DNA of 64,000 nucleotides from Membranipora membranacea (lineage: Eukaryota; Bryozoa; Gymnolaemata; Cheilostomatida; Membraniporidae), in contig OU612066.1 in NCBI GenBank assembly GCA_914767715.1, forward strand, positions 22,480,283-22,544,282. Direction: 5' to 3'. The position numbers were made by a program, and so were the translations under genes. The notes below the pieces were generated by a model. The model made no database searches and was not told the DNA's origin. It saw only the letters and a program-made list of their open reading frames with translations. Shown here one piece after another: positions 29,961 to 42,949 of this stretch (the first letter of the stretch is position 1; each line of letters opens with the position of its first letter).

Positions 29961-31892
29961 TTCTTCTTGTTGATTATATTCGTAATACGAACAGATGCTC
30001 ACTTATAAATATCACTGAATATATTTAGTTCTAGACAGAGAATAACAAAAACACAGCTTGTTCAGTCGGTTGCTTATTTCTGATTGTTGTACCTGTCATC
30101 ATTGTGTTTAAAGTTGTGTCATGGCGCATCTCATTCAATTGTTGGCGGTTATTACTCTAGGTCACTCGATTTCGATTAGGAGTTGTCCTCTCATTATTAG
30201 ATTATGTGATTAATAATTATTATGATAAATATAGGATGATATTACTTCATATTCAAAAATTAAAAAAGAAATTATGTATTTTATTTCTATGATGTGAATA
30301 TGACGTCCAGGATGATATTGACTACCAGATAAAATTGTGTTTAAATTATAATGTTTACGTCCCTTTACTAAATTCTTTAGATTCTCCAAACTGAATACTT
30401 GGTGTTCTATATGAATATAAATACCATGAATGAACTTTTTCATGAAAATTCCATTCCATATTATTCTGGCATCACTACATGCTGGTGTCAACTAATGCTG
30501 GTTAAAATTTAGTTATGTTTCATAAGATTTTTTTTTCCATGTTAAAAGATAACTATCCTTGTCTGTGCTGAGTCGCAGCATAAAACATGGCTAGTGCAGA
30601 CTGCAACCTTTCATTGCGATATCAGACAGTTTTATCTATTTAATGGGTACACCTTGGTCACATCAGTTTCATGTTAAAAGGGATGTTTTATTTTCAGAAT
30701 AACTGAAATGTGACTAACTGCCATACAGTGATATTCAGAGCTAGAAGGATATACACATTGTGGTATTATTAATGTAGAAGGGCCATGGAGTAGCTAATAC
30801 ATATACACCCCATCTGATATGTGAAGGTTACCATAACTGGAAAAGGTGAGTTTACATAATTATTCCTTTCTTTTCCTTTAGGACCCGGTAGTAGTAAGAG
30901 TGTCCTCAGCATATGAAGTTCTGTCTGGGATCTAAAGGTTGCTTGTTATGATCTTGGGAGATGTAGAAAGTTTAGTTTCAAAGATTTGGATTTAAGGCTT
31001 GGAACCAATTGTATTCATCAGCTCGATAATAATTCACATTCATTGTTTTTGGCAGTCATTACCCCTAACAAAGCTGAAAAATTTGCAATTTTTGTATAAC
31101 ACTGTATAGCCACTGATGTGAATAAATTCATTTTAATAGTCCATTTCATTGTATGTTATTGATCAATAGTAAACAATTGACGCTTACAGGTTAACTTCTA
31201 TCAATCAATAACATATAAATTGTTTTGTTTAGCTTTTTTGTCAGGCTATTAAGACCAGGCCGTTAACTCATTACACAACAGTCTGCAGTCACAGCTTGAA
31301 CAAGGAATTTATTAACAAGCTGTGGAGATTTAGATAGAGCAACACACTGAGAGTTTACAGGACATAACCATTGAGAATATCAGGTCAGTAGTATGTAAAA
31401 TCAAGGTTTTAGATACTCTCTCTAACTCTTTTAGGGTGTTGAACATCTAATCGCCTTGTTCAATTTTGTATCACTGCGTACTCTAATTAGGGATTAGGGT
31501 AGCAAATAGTGGCATTTTATAGTCAACCAACTGAGATCTCAATTATGGAGAGCTATATTACCAGATTTGTAGTCACCCTTCTGTTTATATACATACACAG
31601 GTCATGCTCACAGCAGGCACTTTGCAAATAAAATTCATTGTTTGGGAGGGGCAGGGAGAAAGAGCGAATTTAAAAGAGTCTCCTCACTTCGGTGGTAACC
31701 CTCGGATGTGATTCCCAGTTTGTTATAGATGGCGATGTGCGCCTTCACCTGAGCAAGCAAGCACACCCACATATGGAAAGGCAAGGCCTCCCCTGATCTT
31801 CTTGTTCTAAGTATTGTTATTAGCAATATTATGTCAATAATTTATTCATGCTTTTAGATCCACTGAGTGACACACAGCATCACATAAGAGAA
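29961..31892. other. Divergent intergenic region of unit 2
   Basis: 29961-31100 aligns with unit 1 13285-14340. 31130-31860 aligns with the last upstream repeat and the TRIM promoter side (15515 onward and 17150-17880). No extra gene is seen. The interval between the A and TRIM 5' ends is about 1.9 kb, against 4.6 kb in unit 1. Confidence 0.5.
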
Positions 31893-34800
31893 ATGGCCGT
31901 CTCAGTAGCAGAAGATGCACCACATCTGGTCACATGTGGTAACTGCCTCGAGGAAGAGGGGTTTATCCATAACCCGATGTTTCTGCCCTGTGATCATGTC
32001 TGCTGTGAGACTTGTCTGAGGAGGCAACTCAAGAAGACTGATGTAATCGAATGCAGAGTTTGTCAGTAAGTATTAGCCTCACAGAGTCTCTAATATTACA
32101 GTGTTTCTAAGAACAGTATTGCAATGTGTCTCTGATTCGAACTATCAACTACGTATTATATTGTTGTGTAGCTCCACATTGATTCAACTTATCTAGTCAG
32201 ATGATTAACACCATTGATCTGTGTCCAATTTAAAACATTTCCTTCACATAATTTCCTGTTGTCCAGGAAAGGGGGCGGGGCAGTGTTGGTGGGAGAGCTG
32301 GCAGGATAGAATAAGTGGGATGCGTTTCGGGATGGTCTAAGTGGCATGGTTGGCTTAATGGTACTGGCCACATGCATCCTTCAGTAATTCAATTGTAACA
32401 TTACTCCGCTCGATAATTGATTCAGTATGACATAAAGCACAACATTTCTTGATTTGTAGAAACATGTGCAAAGTGGTTATAGACAACCTTCCCTCAGCCC
32501 TAGAGAATGTTCACCCAGTTACATTCTGTGAGCCGTGTGAGAAAAGTGGGACACTCAAAATGACTGCCAACACTTACTGTCTGACCTGTGAACATAAGTT
32601 CTGTGCTGCTCATCAGAGGGTAAATACCAATCGTGAACTTTTCTATGGATGTCTGTTAAACAGGTTTGAAAAATAATTTTGTAATTTGAACAGCATTATC
32701 AGTGATAGCTATGGAAGGAATGAGTAATATATATATATATATATATTATGTTGATATATATAACTCTATGGTAAAATATTAATGTAAAAGGGAGGGAGAG
32801 AACTTTGCTTTATGTCTATTAAGGATCAAGTTTTTGATAATTTTGTAATTTACAGCTTCACATTGAGCTAAACTGGAATCATGAGACTCAGAATATAAAG
32901 GAGTACATGAGATCAACCTCAACAGTAGATCAGCAGAATTTTTGTCAGACTCACAAAGATCAAGTCATCGGTCTCGGTTGCTCAAAGTGTGCAAAGGTTT
33001 ACTGTTTTGAGTGTGTGTCCTCTGTTGGCCTCTGCCAAAATGGTGAGTGACAATTCCAGTAACAGTGGTAGTATGAGTTCCATTTTATTGTAATTGCAGT
33101 CTCGGTAACCTGATCAAAAATTTGTTCTCTCTCTGAAACTGAGGAGCCAACTCCTGACATCATAATTAACATTTCACCTATCGGGGCCTCCACAGGAGGT
33201 GGGTCTCTAAATTAAAAAAGCAAAAACCAAAATTATTCTCTATTTGTCCCTTGTTCAGTAAGTAAGACCTGCTAGTGATCTTGTTCCCGACGTATTCACA
33301 CCCTGGACATTACCCTTGACCGCATGTTCCTACTACTTCAAAATACACTCCTGCAATTTTATAAAGTTATGATCATCACATTGAAATTTACTAATAATGT
33401 TAAATATTCCATCAATCTTAACACGCACCATAGATTATTAGATTAGACCAGCTTGTTCAATGCCATATACCAAATCTGATAGATTTGAGTTCTCTTATTA
33501 CCCTCTAGGTTCTAACCACAAGCTCAAATCTCTAAAAGAGCTCTCAGCTGAGGTGAAGAGATTACTGGAGCCTAAGAAGAAGGAAAGTGAAGAGCTGTTT
33601 GATACATGGTCAGCTGTGATGAAGGAGGCAGCGGTCACTCTGTCTAACTGGGATACAGAAACTGAGGGAGGAGTCAGACTTATTGATGATACAGAAGAGA
33701 AACATGTATTGTGATCATGCAGAAAAATGTAATACCTTAAACTGATGGGGCGAATTTTCCTTACCAAGCTTTTCTACCTAATTATTCAGGAGGTTCAAAG
33801 GTTTGAACACCACAGCAAAACATTTATAATCTGGGTGAGCGTGAAAAATGATTTTATCTGCCTCATTTGTATTTTTTCAGGACTGAATAACACTGTAGAA
33901 CCATTCCGTGGTCAAATTGTGCTGTTAGCAGCCTTTGCATGTCTACTTTATCTCTTTATTTTATAGATAAAAGCTATCAGAGAGAAATATGGAAAATTGA
34001 AGGAGGAGTATACCACAAACAGAGGCAGCACTAAAGATAAGCTAACAAAATACATAGAGAAGGATGCTGGTCTAAAACTCACTGAGTTTCTTGAGCAGAT
34101 TAAAACTTTTCGGTCTGATCTATCTAAACAACACTGTGTAAGTTGTTCAACCATTTTTGAGGTTGTGAGTCTAATTATGAATAAAACCAAACACTATGAG
34201 CCAGGTGACTTTTCTCTCCTGCTAACACTCCAATTAATCATGTCATTTCACAGGATTAGCTTTAGGTTATTAAGTTGCAAAACTTCTGCAATGATATTTG
34301 AATTCACAGTGTACTTTTGTATACCTTTCACTGCTTTTGTCATATTTATAGTAGCAAGAACTATTGAATATATAAAGTTGTCCTCTCATTGACATTGAGG
34401 GAGCAACTTCATAATAATCTTTTTATCGTTTATTTGGTCGGAGGCTTGTGAAGACAGGCTACCCAACTCAAGCTTCGTCAGTTGTTGCAATATCAGTTTA
34501 ACATGAAATTAATGTGTTATAGTAGTAGATCACCATATCAGTCAGTAAAAGCTTTCTGAAACCAAAACTCCACCCATTTGTAAAGTTTATTGTGAAATTT
34601 CCAAAAGAAAAACCTCTGGGTACCAGTCTTCAACTAAAAAATTTCTTAATTTCCTTATTTTCTTAATTATAGTAGCTATAAATTAACATACACATCGATT
34701 ACCTTCTTATTTTACAGGTTGATTTGCTGCGAACAAAGAAGATATTAGAGACTAAACTGGATGATATGGCTGTTGACGAATTCAAAGGTCTAGTGGTGGA

Positions 34801-36160
34801 AAATCAACTGAATATCCAGACCAATGGTATATATGTTTTTCCTGCTGCTTCAATCGTCATCTCGCCATCTTGCCACCCTCCATGTTATAATGCTATGAAA
34901 ATTTGTGTGCAACCCTGCAAAGTGATTAATTGATGCAATAAGTTTGAAGTGGAAATGTTGGGCTCTGCATGAGGCATTAATCCAAGTGAACGATTTGTTT
35001 TAAGTGTCTTGTTCATTTTTAAACCGCATAAAAGGAAAAAAATAATTTGTTATATTTCAGAATCTGACACCACAGAGATAAACGCTGCTCTGGTTCCGAC
35101 AGACGACTTTTCGATCGGTGATGACCTCATAAGAAATCGAAAACCTCAGACCTCACTGAGACTTGTGAAGCAGCTTGCAGCAAATAACCGTTGCTTCACA
35201 TCATGTAGTTATAAAGGTGTAACCTATGTAGGTCTAAGCAGAGGCTCAATCAACAGAATAGATGAAGCTGGTAACAAGACAACAGCCTTCATCAAACTTC
35301 CCACTCACATCATCACCATAAGAGCACATCAGGATCGACTCTACATTCTCATGTATGGACAGCCTTACAAGATCTATGTGTATGATCTTAATGGACAACA
35401 GATCACCTCCTGGGATCACTCAGACAGCAATGATGATAATGATGATAATGTCGGCAACAAACTGTGCATTGTGAACAATCAGATTTTTGCTGCTGATGCC
35501 ACCAATAAGAGAATCACTAACTATAACCTCAACGGGAAAGTGATGAGACAGATTCCATGTCCTACAATCCCGACCAAAACCTTCATATCCATGTGTTCAG
35601 CAGGAGAAGACTCTGTCATCATCACCACACGCTCACCTGCTCAGGTATTCAAGTTCAACATGAGCACAGAGACTGTACTCTGGACAAAAAACCTCACAGC
35701 AAAACCACTCTCTGTAGCCTGCAGTAATGATGTAGTACTGGTCAGTGGAGATGGATACAACGGCAGTAAGAGAGGTGTATGGATAGAAGTTCTAAATACA
35801 GCGACTGGTGAGAACTTTACTCGTTAAATCATATTATATACATGTAGGTCTTTCGTATAACAATAGAGTACTACAAAGTCCTGGTTAAATTAGTTTAGGG
35901 ATTAGGGGATCAGTATCCTCATCGAAGCAACCAAACCACCAGTTAAATGTACGGATTTTGTTACCCTGTTCTGTGCGGTCTAATGTATGCGTATTCTTTC
36001 TTATCCTCTATTGCAAACTTCAGGTGAACACATAACAGAATTTAACGATCAAGAAGGAGTACAGACTGAGGTGTTGGATTTATGGACAGAGAATAACAGG
36101 CTGCTGGTGTCCAGTTATTTTCAGAGCTCTGTGCTGTGTTATGAACTTCTCTATGATTAA
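31893..36160 (+). CDS. TRIM-like protein, copy 2: RING, two B-boxes, coiled coil, beta-propeller
   Basis: Eight exons, all in phase, give 626 residues: 31893-32065, 32460-32619, 32856-33042, 33509-33705, 33967-34137, 34718-34826, 35061-35807, 36024-36160. Exon lengths equal those of copy 1 except exon 7, which has four more codons: a GAT/AAT-rich insertion gives SDSNDDNDDN in a propeller loop. All RING and B-box cysteines and histidines are kept. Exons 1-6 are nearly the same as copy 1, while blades in exon 7 carry clustered amino-acid changes (for example TSLTAVPYS to KNLTAKPLS). That is the pattern expected if the propeller is the part that recognises a variable partner. Introns are also alignable, so the duplication is recent. 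Confidence 0.85.
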
Positions 36161-39100
36161 TGTTTAGCTTGCAGTAACTTTATATAGGCTGTGAACTTCT
36201 ATATAAATTATGATTCACACAAGACCGTTACCCACTTAATGACTACATTTCTAATAAACTAAATTTAGTTTTAGATATTTTGAGGTCACCCTATCACCAT
36301 AAAGCTCACCACCATCAAGGCCGATAAACTTTATACTTCATAGAGTTCAACCAAGTTAAATCATTAACTGTTACTGTTACGTTATGTTAATGTCTGTGTG
36401 TATTAATTTATAAGTGAGAACATGAAAACAGCTGCAACCAATTAACTAACCTTCATTGCTGAAGCTTCTGGTACTGAAATCTACTTGGGTCTTGGAGAGT
36501 GATGTTTGTCATAAAAAATTGCCCTGCTATTATTAATTATTATAGGAATTCTCTAGTCAATTTCAAATTATATAATTTATACCTCGCTTTATTAGTAGTG
36601 TCCCAAGGGGGTCTTTCAATTAAGAACAGCAATCCAACAACCTGTAAGTGCCCGATTCGAGAATGAGACTCCTTGCAGGTCAGACTCACTCCCAGAGTGT
36701 TCAATGGAATTATGGTGTTCACTCTTTTTAATTACACCTGTCCTGCTTGTGTGGGTCCCTGTCCCTGATTTGACTCATGAGTGTGTGTGTTTCGCCCAAA
36801 ACATACTGTGTGAAAAGATGTTTTATAAAACAAATATGTTTGCCGCTTGGTTTCACCACAACTGTAAACTGACAAGTCATATCTTGAGCGGCTATCGTCA
36901 GACTTTATGATTGAAATATGCTAGTTTTGCTCTCTTTTAGACTCTTGAGCTCAACTCAGTAATTATATGATTGACGCTTAATGTTTTTGAATAATGTCCA
37001 TCTCATATTGAAGCCGAAATTCCGATGGACGATATTATTTTATTGGGATAAAAATCTCTATTTTTATCTTTTTGTTAAATTGATCACCTTTCAGTTATGT
37101 TAACATCTTGTGCGTTTGTGGTTACCTGGTGGTTTTTTCTTCCCTGAATATGCTAAGAAATTGAGAGTAAAATAAAGTGCATGGTGACCCTGTCCCTGAG
37201 TTGACAATGATAGTTTGCAGGCGGTATAATATTGATTGAACTTTGACTCGTTAGGTCCAGTAAGGATGAAGCCTCAGATCCCATCATTCCTGACAAAGCA
37301 GAGGGTGAAAAGTATGACCCTCACCAATGACCTCTCTGTGACCTCTGCTTCTGCTCTATCACTCAACATGTACGGATAAATCTCAAACTATCGGTTAAAC
37401 TCTCCGCTAAGTAACCTTGCAGCCATCTGTGAAAGGAAACTAACAGTAAGCAGAAGTATGGTAGTTCGGTTCAATGTAAATCACAGAGTACTTATAGTGG
37501 TGATGCCCGTTGTGTCCTACTGTACAATTTCTCCCTACATCTGTTAAATCTAAGGCTACATGATACACACTGGTCGCTTATATTACTAGAATGAGGATCT
37601 CATTTTGCCAAATATTGTGTTGACAATGTTGTGCAACAAAACTAGAATGTACATCAAGCTTATTACCATTTGCATTCAGGCTGTTCTCATTCTGCCGGTG
37701 AGGCGGCTGCGGCTTGATAATCCAAACGCAGGGCAATTGGATCATATTTGATCTGAATGGATTGTTCGCTTAATGGTATTTCAGGTCACCAAGCTCCTAA
37801 CCTAGTCTCAGCTGTGGATCTTTCTCTTGTTGAGATGACGACTCCCGTATATCAGCCATGTGTAATGGCTAACCACTGATTTAGATTCTTCTCTTAGAGT
37901 GGAAATAGTATCATAGCGTTATAAGGTTAGGACACTAAACACAGGGACCCATCTGACTGTTATCTGATTGGCTGTCCCTAGTAGCATGAATAATTAGCCT
38001 GAGAAATTGTCTTGTTTACAAAATTGCAAACAGTAATTATACCCCTACAGTGCATACTGACTCTCGTGAATCTGACTGGGCATGTAGATCACTGATAAAC
38101 TAGGCTATAGTTACCACAAAGTAGATGTCGTAAGGCTAAGTATAAATCATGCGTGACTTTAAATTGCGCATGTGCAAGAACAATGAGTTTAGTCTAGGTT
38201 CTGAGAGAAAATTTGGTCAGGGAGAATGGGATAGCCCCTGCATGAACTGCCAATCAAAATCAGCTAATAGTGACAAGAGAGAATAACTATCAATATCAAT
38301 TCCGCACGCATTGAAGAGCATACCACCAGAGACTCAATTTTGCAGAGATCAGCTCATGCCCAGAGCTGAGCATGCGCAGAATGCCTACAGTGTCGATAAT
38401 TAGGGCATTTCTAGATTGCTACTAGGGACTGGCTATTTTTGCAAGCCCTTTGTTTTGCAAAAGAAAGCTAATGATGCTATTCCAGATATGGAATTCAATG
38501 TGGCTAACGCAGCATCGGTGCCTGTCAGTATACTTAAAACACCCAAAGCTGTTGGTGTCAAAAGAGATAGCTCATGTCTCCCAACATCAACACAGGTAGA
38601 TGTTAGTCTGATGCCTACGTGTTTGTTTGAATCATGTAGGTTCAATAAGGATAAGGATTGTAATATATTTCTGGATTATGAACAGACAATTCTCGTTTAT
38701 ACATAATAATTTTCGCTGACCATAACAAAAACTAATATTTTCATCATGGCGAGTTAACTCCAAATTATACAAACCACAGGATAAAATAAAGATTTTTCCG
38801 CTTGTCGCGGAATCATTTCTAATCTCGGATTATAAGACAGCTCCCGTATGGATTATTCATCAAGATACTACAGTTATACTGCTGACTATAGGAGTATATG
38901 AATATCAGATGTACTTAGTACCTGATAAATCATGAGCTCTATATGACTCCTCTCCCAAAGATATGAAACAAAATTCAGGATCATATTGATGTATAAGATC
39001 AGCCCGGAATTATTTCTACTCTTCGATTATGTGGCTGCTCCTGGATGGATTATTCTTCAAGATTTTTCAGCTGTATCGGATTAACAAAAGATAACACTTA

Positions 39101-39438
39101 CCCAGACCTCTATGTCAGTACACCCGCACAGCTATGGTGAGTTTTGGTTTCGACCTCTCCTACTTTCAATACAAAATAGGTTAATTAGCTTTCTAAAAAA
39201 ATTTCATTGGAACAGTAAAACACATGCAACAAAATGACTGAAGCTGTAAAATGCAAAAATAGGGTATGCATCTGAGCGTTGATATTGGTAACAAAATCTT
39301 CGCCAACATAGCCATGAAGTTATAATGGAAAGGAGCAATAAATATTTCATAAGAAAACTACACCAAAACTTGATCGTGGGCACAAAATAGCCTGTGTGCC
39401 AGTATGAGTGAAAATATTATAATCAATACAGGGAAACA
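36161..39438. other. Intergenic DNA between TRIM copy 2 and gene A copy 3
   Basis: It aligns patchily with 22133-26690. It lacks the 1.6-kb block of unit 1 but has about 0.6 kb of its own (about 37885-38515). No exon with consistent phase and no known element was recognised. Confidence 0.45.
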
Positions 39439-42400
39439 CTATGAGTTAATCCTGTGGAGAGCATTTCTCATAAAAGTCTGTACATTCTTAAAACATTCGG
39501 TAACTCGTCTCTTTATACCATACTGAGCTCTGCGCGTAGCCAATAACTTGGTAGTAGCCTGAGAGCGTTTCTCACAGAGTCTTAATTTATCACTAGCTGT
39601 ATCACACTGTATTTGAGATATTTCATGCTGCACACATGTAGCTGGTTCAGATTTTATTTCCTCATCGGTTTCACAAATCATCTCTACTGAATCTGAAATC
39701 AAGTAAAGCATTTGTCAAAGTTTGCCCTCCATCACTACTGTACTCCATCAAGAGTTAGCCTGGGAAGGCAATTTCTAATTTATTCATGATCTGTAATGCT
39801 CACCCTTGTAACATCTATATTTGTGAATCAATCCTTGACCAATTTTGTATGTTAGTTTATTGATTTCATTACCGCCGCTTCGAAGTTTGAAAATAGAATG
39901 ATCACTGGACAGGGTCTGTCAGTGTTCATGATTAAGCTTCGCAAATGGACACATATTTTTGTTAGCTTTCTTCCTTTGTGATAGAATTTACAAGATCTCA
40001 TCAAATGTGTAAAAGTATCTGGCTCACCCTGAGGAACTGTAAGGGAATTATTCTGTTGTTCCTGTATTTCACTCTCCGACCCATCTTCAGAATATACAAT
40101 TTCAGCTCTGTAAAATTGAATTGAACTAGTTGAACATCACTGTCTTCATTTGTTGTGGGGGGACAGCTCATAATACTGAAGTTTTTCCCTGCTCTGATTT
40201 TCAATGTAAATATTGTTCACAGGCATCAGTAATCAGAAGTTGGCTTCGTAATCATGATGATGAAAAGGAGGATAAATGGTATCACTGTTTACTACAGATC
40301 ATATCTTGTGGTCAGCTCTACAGATCTGAAGTGAATATTAAATAGGGAAACAAAATGTATCATAGCCTGGATTCTCCAATTGGATAAGGCAACCATAACA
40401 ATATTATGAGTGTTGTCCATCAAAGTGCATTGTGGGATGGTTTTTTAATATCTCTCAGTTTGAAAGTGATAAGCACATTGACAAGATATGTGCGGATTAT
40501 TTTTGCAAAATATTCATTGAAACTCACACAAAATGGTCATTTGAGATGGTCTGATAGAATAGTGTCGAGAGTGATGTCTCTAGTTTGTCCAGCTGTGTCA
40601 GTTCATTGGTGAACACCAGGAGACTTAGATTCAGAGGAGTTTCCAATTCCTCCTCAGGAAAACCAAAGCTGTCTTCATACAGAGATGACCTATTCATCAA
40701 ATCATTCTCGAAGCTCGGCCAAAGGTATGTTTCAAATACTCCAGGACTAGAAATTATCACAAAAATTACATTACATTACTTCCAGACATGGTTTTTTGCT
40801 GTTTTGATATATTTGATTGAGTTCATGTTTGGAGAGATATGCCTATCAGAGACAGCCCAAATTATATGACTGTTTGGACGCTAGGTCAGCTCACATCATA
40901 CTATTAATAATACGTTTATATAAAGAAAAAAATGCAAGCTTTTGCTAGAAAAAGCGAATTTTTAGGGGTATAACTATAAGTTGTCTTCTTATTGTGAATG
41001 TAAAGACAATCCTTAAACTTTCTCATATCATATTATTCATTGACAACTGTCATATTCCTATTGGCTGTGGATGAATGCTTTCACAGTTCTAGTCAGTTGC
41101 ATGCAGCTTGCTAGTGCACTGATCTTTCTGAATTTGGGTCTCAGCTGTAGTATGATATGAAGAAATAATAAAATAAATACAAGTGACTAGTAGAACATCA
41201 TTAAATACTCACCTTACACCATGTACCATATTTTGATCAGTCGGGATCTTCAATGACAAGACTTGATCATTAGTTTTAAGAGAATCATCTACTAGCTGAT
41301 TGAGGCTGTCGGTGAGCCGTGTAGTAAATAATGTGTCTGTAGTGAACTCTTCCTCACATGAGAAGGGAGACTCAGTATTGATGTCTCTTTTTTAGTTGGA
41401 GCTTCTCAATAAAAATTAGCAAGATATCTACATCTCTTGTCATTGATTGATTGATTGATGAGTACTTTATTATCGATCAAAATACATTTGCAACAAATGA
41501 CAATGTATATAGTGGATCTGATTTGACATAAATCGATAAAAATGACTTCAGTACGTTAGTTAGAAAAAAATTGACATAAAACAGGATTTGTCATGTCATA
41601 CGGTTCGTTATTTTTCTATCCGGTTGGGTTTCCTCTGCAATCGCTCAATGAAGAGTTAAACCTCAAGTACTGTTCTATTTTTCAATGGTTGTATGGCTCA
41701 TTGGATTCAATACGATGCCATTATTGCAATTGTGAAATGCTTCAGCATAGCAAAACTATTAACAAAGGCATAGGATAAATAACTCCCAAATAACAACATA
41801 ACAAATAACAAAGTCCCTCAGATAAGGATATTTACCATCAGAGAATTCACACATCTGATCTTCATCCCGGAAACTTCCCTCCTCAGACCCGTATCCTGCA
41901 TCTGATTCTGAAATCAAATATGTTTTGATAAGTTTCTAATAGAATTAATTAGTAATTATATATGGTTGAACTTATTGTATCGATGGCGATAAACCATGTC
42001 CGAGCAAGGGGTTAGAGACTCCTTGGTCTGAGCTTCTATCAATGTCTACATAACAGCTGCTTTGGTATAGGATTTTGCCCCGCGTTGAAAACACCATGTT
42101 ATGAAACGGTTCATTGACAAAATCAGCTGCTTCAATGATTTGTATCATCATCATGACAATAATGTGTTCTTGAAATTTAGACTCACCTTTCTGGCTTTTG
42201 CGGATAACTGCATCCTCTAAATCACTCACATCCTGCTGCTGGCCCTCGTGATCATCATCGATATCACTCCACAACCTCGTGCTAACTACCTCACTACTAC
42301 AATCATTGAAATGTGTGATATGTTATTTAACTCTCACTGATAAAGTCACCTTGTAGTATCACTGCTACTTGTACTACTTTCTCATTGTGTCGTTGTGCAC

Positions 42401-42676
42401 TCAGAAGGCAGCGATTGCATCATCTTTGATAGCGTAACGCTGCTGATGACACATCATCTTTGGTTAAAATCTGATGGATCTTTTTGGATTTCACAGACAG
42501 GGCATAAATATATCATTTTTTGATAAATGTGCCTAGCCCAAACGAATTCAGGCCAAATCCCAAATATAAATGAATAATTGTAAACCATTACAAAAGAGTT
42601 GACAACTTGCTTACTATCAATTTAATAACAGCAGTAATGAGAATAACGAGTACACTTACATGGCAGTTCTGTACAT
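39439..42676 (-). CDS. Gene A, copy 3: acidic multi-exon protein of unknown function
   Basis: Exons on the minus strand: 42187-42296, 41836-41907, 41213-41384, 40528-40746, 40028-40107 and 39439-39692, with a candidate first exon at 42660-42676. All phases agree to the stop, so this copy gives the best model of the family: acidic Ser/Asp/Glu-rich segments (DIDDDHEGQQQDVSDLED; ESDAGYGSEEGSFRDEDQMC) and a basic C terminus. The acceptor of exon 41213-41384 sits in an A-rich run and lacks the pyrimidine tract of copy 2; an inserted element lies just upstream in that intron, so splicing may be weakened. A TGA directly 5' of the first acidic exon's frame leaves the start undefined. Unlike copies 1 and 2, no TRIM gene follows to the right. 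Confidence 0.5.
40927..41147. mobile_element. 221-bp insert in unit 3, same position as in unit 2
   Basis: Same element, same place as 28247-28467, with a degenerate left flank (40911-40926). Shared position means units 2 and 3 descend from one copy made after the insertion, while unit 1 split off earlier. Confidence 0.65.
41443..41560 (-). mobile_element. Possible 3' tail of a non-LTR retrotransposon
   Basis: This stretch is absent from units 1 and 2. On the minus strand it reads GATCGATAATAAAGTACTC followed by four TCAA/ATCA-type repeats, like the short repeat tails of RTE/CR1-type elements. It is too short for certainty. Confidence 0.35.
42401..42457 (-). promoter_or_regulatory. Ultra-conserved 57-bp block of gene A (copy 3)
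   Basis: It differs from copy 2 at one position, a synonymous ATT to ATC in the small frame. ATTGCATCA is retained. See copy 1. Confidence 0.45.
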
Positions 42677-42949
42677 TTCTTTTTGTTGATATTATTCGTT
42701 ATATGAACAGAAGTTCCCTCGATATCACTTAGATTTATTTATAGCTTTTGACAGAGAATAACAGAAACACAGCTTGTTCAGTTGGTCGCTATTTTCTGAT
42801 TGTTGCGCTCAACCTTCAGTCATGATTGTGCTAAAAGTTGTGTCATGGCGCATCTCCTTCAATTGTTGGCCATTTCGAATGGAAATCATTATTGTTGATT
42901 ATTATATAAGTTATCCTCTCGTTATGATTGTGATAGTAATAATAACTAG

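Noticed and set aside
33997-34392. 131-codon frame as a separate gene
   Set aside because: It is TRIM exon 5 running past its gtaagt donor into the intron.
42300-42400. TGA in front of the acidic frame of gene A read as selenocysteine or readthrough
   Set aside because: Copies 2 and 3 have TGA but copy 1 has TTA plus a frameshift, and no SECIS-like element was seen; an undefined start or missed exon is simpler.
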